From Deltaproteobacteria bacterium (GTDB lineage: Bacteria > Desulfobacterota > Desulfobacteria > Desulfobacterales > JAFDFH01), in assembly GCA_019309945.1 (NCBI GenBank), contig JAFDFH010000092.1, positions 1-8,093 on the forward strand: DNA of 8,093 nucleotides, read 5' to 3'. A model generated the notes under the pieces. It was not told the DNA's origin. It ran no database searches and worked only from the letters and a program-made list of their open reading frames with translations. Below are positions 6,729 to 8,093 of the stretch, in pieces. Every line of letters begins with the position of its first letter. Position 1 is the stretch's first letter. A program made the translations under genes and the position numbers.

Positions 6729-7586
6729 ATGAACAAGCAAGACAAGCATCATCTGGAAAAACAGATGCCGTCAGAATTACAGAGCAGCTTTTTCCGAGAA
6801 ATTCAGATCGAATTCCTGATTCATGAAATGAAGGATCCGGTTTCGATAATAGAAACCGGTGCAAGGAGGCTGCTGGAAAAAAAAGAAAAGTATGGCCACT
6901 TATCTTCTCGTCAGGAGAAGACATTGAAGCGTATATTAAGAAGTGCGCGCAAAACTCAGGGCATGCTGAATGATTTATTGGAGATCGGACGTTCCGAATC
7001 CGGATGTTTCACATGCTGCCTTTTTTCTCCTGCAAAAGCGACTTACGACGCATTGATAGACGCACTGGAAACTTTTAGCGGCAACATATCTGAAAGGGTC
7101 ATCGAATACAGGGGCGAACATCAGGCCGTTGAATATCTTTCAGACTATGGTATTTTGCTGAAAATAGCGCCCCAATTGTCTAATATAGAGATGCTTCAGG
7201 ATGAACTGAAATTTCGCCAGATCGTGGGAAACCTCATCAAGAATGCACTCTATCACCGGCAGGATCGAATTGAGATAAGAATGGGGGCTGAAAAGGACCA
7301 CATTTTTGTGGAAGTTATTGATGACGGACCCGGCATTGGACCCGAACACCATCAGATGATTTTTGAACGTTACACCCAGATAAATAACCTTACAACTTTA
7401 GGCCGTAAAGGCCACGGTATCGGTTTGGCAGGTGCTCTGATATCGGCCCGGAGCATTGGTGGTGATATCGAAGTAAAAAGTGAAAAAGGGATAGGGGCCA
7501 CCTTCCGGCTGACATTACCGATTTCACTCAAAAAAATGGATACCGACAAGCTTGACTGTCGCTATAGGACTAAATGGGGGAACTGA
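6729..7586 (+). CDS. Sensor-less histidine kinase
   Basis: A 285-residue cytoplasmic histidine kinase made of only the dimerisation/phosphoacceptor and ATPase domains. The N-terminus before the H-box is just 31 residues, so no input domain is present. The H-box IHEMKDPVS carries His32. The N-box has Asn168 and Asn172, G1 is DDGPGIG (198-204), the F-box is IFERY and G2 is GHGIGLAG (228-235), so all catalytic motifs are intact. The His-to-Asn distance is 136 residues, with an added segment containing a Cys93-x2-Cys96-Cys97 cluster. It starts 42 bp after the PAS-GAF kinase and ends 1 bp before the response regulator. The ATG at 6729 is preferred; GGGAA (6716-6720) lies eight bases upstream. A TTG at 6714 would add five residues. 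It may heterodimerise with, or be controlled by, the upstream kinase; this is inference. Confidence 0.87.
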   Translation: MNKQDKHHLEKQMPSELQSSFFREIQIEFLIHEMKDPVSIIETGARRLLEKKEKYGHLSSRQEKTLKRILRSARKTQGMLNDLLEIGRSESGCFTCCLFSPAKATYDALIDALETFSGNISERVIEYRGEHQAVEYLSDYGILLKIAPQLSNIEMLQDELKFRQIVGNLIKNALYHRQDRIEIRMGAEKDHIFVEVIDDGPGIGPEHHQMIFERYTQINNLTTLGRKGHGIGLAGALISARSIGGDIEVKSEKGIGATFRLTLPISLKKMDTDKLDCRYRTKWGN

Positions 7587-7587
7587 G

Positions 7588-8093
7588 ATGGCAGAAACTG
7601 AATCTTACCTCAAGGGAAAGTCTGTTCTGGCTGTTGACGATGAGGAGGATATTCTGGAAACCATAGAAGATATCCTGGAGGACGCTCATGTCGACCTGGC
7701 GCGTGATTATGAAACCGCTTCGCAAAAAATTAGAGTAAACCAGTATGACCTGACGATTCTGGATATTATGGGTGTTAACGGAATAAAATTGCTGGAGGAG
7801 GCGGTGGCACGCGGCATTCCGACAGTGATGCTGACGGCCCACGCCGTCAATCCTGAAACATTGATGACGTCCATTCGAAAAGGGGCAATCGCTTATCTTC
7901 CAAAAGAAAAGCTTGCGGAATTGGATGAACTCTTAAACAGTCTGCTGGGCGCTCATGAGCGCGGAGACCCTCCTTGGAAGGTGTTGTTTGAAATGCTGGG
8001 GGATTATTTTAATGAGCGCTTCGGACCGGATTGGAAACAAAAGGACCGGGCTTTCTGGTCGGAGTTCAGCCGCACCTATCAGGTCGGCAAAGG
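7588..8093 (+). CDS. Response regulator, receiver domain, 3' end cut by window
   Basis: An open reading frame from ATG 7588 to the window end, 168 codons with no stop. Residues about 11-120 form a receiver domain: the acidic pair Asp17-Asp18, the phosphoacceptor Asp59 in LTILDIMG, Thr83 in MLTAH and Lys106 in LPKEK are all in place. The domain is followed by a Trp-rich, charged tail (130-168, including NERFGPDW and AFWSEF) that is not a helix-turn-helix I recognise, so no DNA-binding output domain is visible. Output may be through protein contact or phosphotransfer. A G-run (7576-7580) seven bases before the ATG serves as ribosome-binding site. The 1-bp gap after the kinase gene marks the pair as a cognate two-component unit. 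Confidence 0.88.
   Translation, partial: MAETESYLKGKSVLAVDDEEDILETIEDILEDAHVDLARDYETASQKIRVNQYDLTILDIMGVNGIKLLEEAVARGIPTVMLTAHAVNPETLMTSIRKGAIAYLPKEKLAELDELLNSLLGAHERGDPPWKVLFEMLGDYFNERFGPDWKQKDRAFWSEFSRTYQVGK

Overview
The window reads as a piece of an anaerobic bacterial chromosome, most likely a sulfate-reducing or related Desulfobacterota (old Deltaproteobacteria). This rests on the ferredoxin-linked indolepyruvate oxidoreductase, the style of the PAS/GAF histidine kinases, the transposon-associated DUF2080 protein and moderate GC. It is an inference, as no phylogenetic marker is present. All genes lie on the + strand and are closely spaced. There is no rRNA, tRNA or CRISPR array.

Layout. 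Positions 1-147 hold one copy of a 145-bp element with 19-bp terminal inverted repeats and no coding capacity (MITE-like). A small DUF2080 transposon-associated protein (192-380) follows, then an unrecognised 71-residue CxxC protein (467-682). iorA (770-2626) encodes the thiamine-diphosphate/Fe-S subunit of indolepyruvate:ferredoxin oxidoreductase. A second, same-orientation copy of the element (2666-2810) lies in the gap between iorA and iorB (2846-3442). Next come a phenylacetate-CoA ligase gene of the paaK type (3473-4765), a PAS-GAF histidine kinase (4806-6686), a second histidine kinase with no sensor domain (6729-7586) and a receiver-domain response regulator that runs off the right edge (7588-8093).

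How the genes fit together. IorAB converts aryl-2-oxoacids from Trp, Phe and Tyr to arylacetyl-CoA with reduced ferredoxin, or runs in reverse. PaaK interconverts free arylacetates and arylacetyl-CoA. Together they form a module for aromatic amino-acid catabolism, or for arylacetate salvage by reductive carboxylation. The two kinases and the receiver protein follow with gaps of 40, 42 and 1 bp, so they are probably co-transcribed with the metabolic genes and may sense a related substrate or redox state. That link is inferred from position only.

The most notable points are: the MITE-like pair, one copy of which splits a normally tight iorAB pair and sits in a palindromic site; a His in place of one expected Fe-S cysteine in IorA; and a five-cysteine segment inside the ATPase domain of the first kinase.
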